Positions 62,862-64,000 of a stretch of DNA of 64,000 nucleotides are shown one piece after another. Every line of letters starts with the position of its first letter. Position 1 is the first letter of the stretch. This DNA is from Candidatus Izemoplasma sp. GTDB lineage: Bacteria > Bacillota_I > Bacilli_A > Izemoplasmatales > Izemoplasmataceae. The DNA lies in contig JAXKVY010000001.1 of the NCBI GenBank assembly GCA_036172455.1, positions 186,001 through 250,000 on the forward strand, in the 5' to 3' direction. Under the pieces are notes generated by a model that saw nothing but the letters and a program-made list of their open reading frames with translations, was not told the DNA's origin and did not search any database. The position numbers and the translations under genes were made by a program.

Positions 62862-62941
62862 TATTTCGCCCCTTTCAAAAACAATTTGGTAACATTATTT
62901 TATCACATAATGATTAAATTATGAATAGTAAAACTTAATTA

Positions 62942-63781
62942 TTATGATTTTTTATTGCTTTGTAAAACGAGGTTTAGATATTTAATAACTTTTTTCTTAT
63001 CATTTATCGTAAACCGATGTGACGAATTTTCTTCAAACTCGATAACACGTGCTTCTTCTAAGACACGGTATATCGCTTTAAATTTCTTAAACTTCGTTTG
63101 ACTAAGATTAAGGTTACGTTCAATTTGGCGGAAACGATTGTTCGTGTCTAGTGTTGTATAAATCTTTTCTTCTTGATAAGAACGCATAACCTTTAACATA
63201 GCGGCTAAAGCGCGTTTATTTACCCGATCACTTAAGAATGGTTTCAATTTACTAAAACCACTTCGTGCATTGATTGTTTTTTTCTGTCCATTATGATTTT
63301 TATATTGTACATCACGATAATCATCAATGATGAGTATTTGATCAGTAGATGATTTAAAGACCGTTCTTTGCGAGTCTTCTTCAGTACCTACTAACCACAC
63401 TTGTTTATTAAATCGTCTCAGGGTGTTCATCACAATAGAATAATCTGAGTCACTCGTTAAAAATACAAACAAATCAAACTCAGGGTTTCCAATATGGAGT
63501 TTTTCAAGGGCATCAACACTGATAATTAAATCTGCGCGATTTTTCTTATTTACAATATGGGGTGCATCTTCAATCGTAAAGTTTAGTTCACTTAAATCAC
63601 TTCTAAAACGTTTCAAATTATTACTTTCTCCGATTGCTTTTTTTAATCCAAAAACAACCTTATCAATATTATCAAACTCATTGATAACTTTTAATCTAAT
63701 ATCATCAAGTAAATCTTCAAAATTGATCATCCCTTGGATATTTTCAACATCTAAATAAATGGCAATTGATATCGTATTCAT
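62942..63781 (-). CDS. NYN-domain (PIN-like) protein with C-terminal winged-helix
   Basis: A 279-residue protein. Residues ~1-150 form a NYN/LabA-like domain: YLDVENIQGM, NKKNRADLIISVDAL and FLTSDSDYSIVMNTL hold the acidic residues of the PIN-like RNase site. Residues ~175-275 look like a winged-helix (LKVMRSYQEEKIYTTL). It may be an RNA-binding nuclease; target unknown. Confidence 0.85.
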   Translation of the reverse strand: MNTISIAIYLDVENIQGMINFEDLLDDIRLKVINEFDNIDKVVFGLKKAIGESNNLKRFRSDLSELNFTIEDAPHIVNKKNRADLIISVDALEKLHIGNPEFDLFVFLTSDSDYSIVMNTLRRFNKQVWLVGTEEDSQRTVFKSSTDQILIIDDYRDVQYKNHNGQKKTINARSGFSKLKPFLSDRVNKRALAAMLKVMRSYQEEKIYTTLDTNNRFRQIERNLNLSQTKFKKFKAIYRVLEEARVIEFEENSSHRFTINDKKKVIKYLNLVLQSNKKS

Positions 63782-63849
63782 AGCATGCTCCTTTCTTTAT
63801 TTAGTTAATATCATTCTAACATATATCATTAAAAAACTCACGCAAAAAA

Positions 63850-63878
63850 GAAAACTCAGGATTACTCCTGAGTTTGTT
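63850..63878 (-). terminator. Terminator of the thioredoxin gene
   Basis: AAACTCAGGA pairs with TCCTGAGTTT; T-rich sequence follows on the minus strand. Confidence 0.82.
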
Positions 63879-63886
63879 TTACGCTA

Positions 63887-64000
63887 TTAACTAGCTGGTA
63901 ATTCATCGCGTTCAAGTTTTTTCAGAAAATCTTGCAACGGTTTTTCTGGCACAAAACCTACATTTTGTCCTAATACTTTATCACCGTTAAAGAATAATAG
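63887..64000 (-). CDS. Thioredoxin (3' end only)
   Basis: The last 37 codons are present. LLFFNGDKVLGQNVGFVP is the beta4-beta5 segment of thioredoxins, followed by the final helix (LQDFLKKLE). The CxxC active site lies outside the window, so the exact type cannot be told. Confidence 0.75.
   Translation of the reverse strand, partial: LLFFNGDKVLGQNVGFVPEKPLQDFLKKLERDELPAS

Noticed and set aside
1-64000. Mycoplasma-type code with TGA as Trp
   Set aside because: TGA ends several genes in tight operons and Trp is TGG throughout.

Overview
The window is low-G+C bacterial chromosome using the standard bacterial code: TGA is a real stop (for example at the ends of the TetR and YczE-neighbour genes) and Trp is TGG, so it is not a code-4 mollicute. 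Short intergenic gaps, strong AGGAGG-type ribosome sites, Firmicute-type regulators (TetR, MarR, CcpA-like cre sites), fermentative enzymes, no sign of cell-wall genes in view and a secreted endonuclease I lipoprotein together suggest a Firmicute/Tenericute, possibly a marine Izemoplasmatales-like organism. That placement is inference. No rRNA, tRNA or CRISPR array was seen.

Region 1 (1-12.2 kb, minus strand) is a 14-gene operon: a methyltransferase-like gene, then Mrp-type subunits E, F, G, D, E/F, C, two NuoN/L-type antiporter subunits, and NuoH, NuoB, NuoC, NuoD and NuoI-like subunits. The order is that of archaeal Mbx/Mbs complexes. The NuoD-like subunit lacks a full NiFe cysteine set, and the NuoI-like subunit is fused to a GltD/NfnB-like flavoprotein. 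Just downstream is the start of a CoA-disulfide reductase/NSR-like gene.

Region 2 (12.2-34 kb) is rich in drug-export genes. There are three heterodimeric ABC exporter pairs. One sits behind an ABC-F gene whose 5' leader carries a 36-codon peptide and a terminator (ribosome-mediated attenuation). One is behind a TetR gene with two operators in its promoter. One is behind a MarR gene with an operator next to a consensus promoter. Between them lie an E2-like acyltransferase homologue without its catalytic His, a DUF2188 protein, L-lactate dehydrogenase, two oxidoreductases, an Fpg-type DNA glycosylase and a large Ig-like-repeat surface protein.

Region 3 (33.7-47 kb) holds a GyrI-like/toroid gene pair, a 7TM-GAF-GGDEF-HD-GYP regulator with a GH3-like ligase and an ICMT-like methyltransferase, the buk-ptb-pckA fermentation operon with a perfect cre site inside its promoter, and an aminotransferase.

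Region 4 (46-57.5 kb) is amino-acid metabolism: the operon serC-like, serA, a DUF1015::glutamate dehydrogenase fusion, ilvE; then an aminotransferase/gamma-carbonic-anhydrase pair and a KamA-family enzyme with the residue signature of glutamate 2,3-aminomutase. Three more cre-like sites lie in these promoters. A YczE-type membrane protein and the secreted endonuclease I follow.

Region 5 (57.5-64 kb) has an IS481-like element sitting between two copies of a 24-bp repeat beside a 54-bp inverted-repeat element, then a TGS-domain nucleoside kinase, a GH13 glycosidase, a GNAT acetyltransferase, a NYN-domain protein and the 3' end of a thioredoxin gene.
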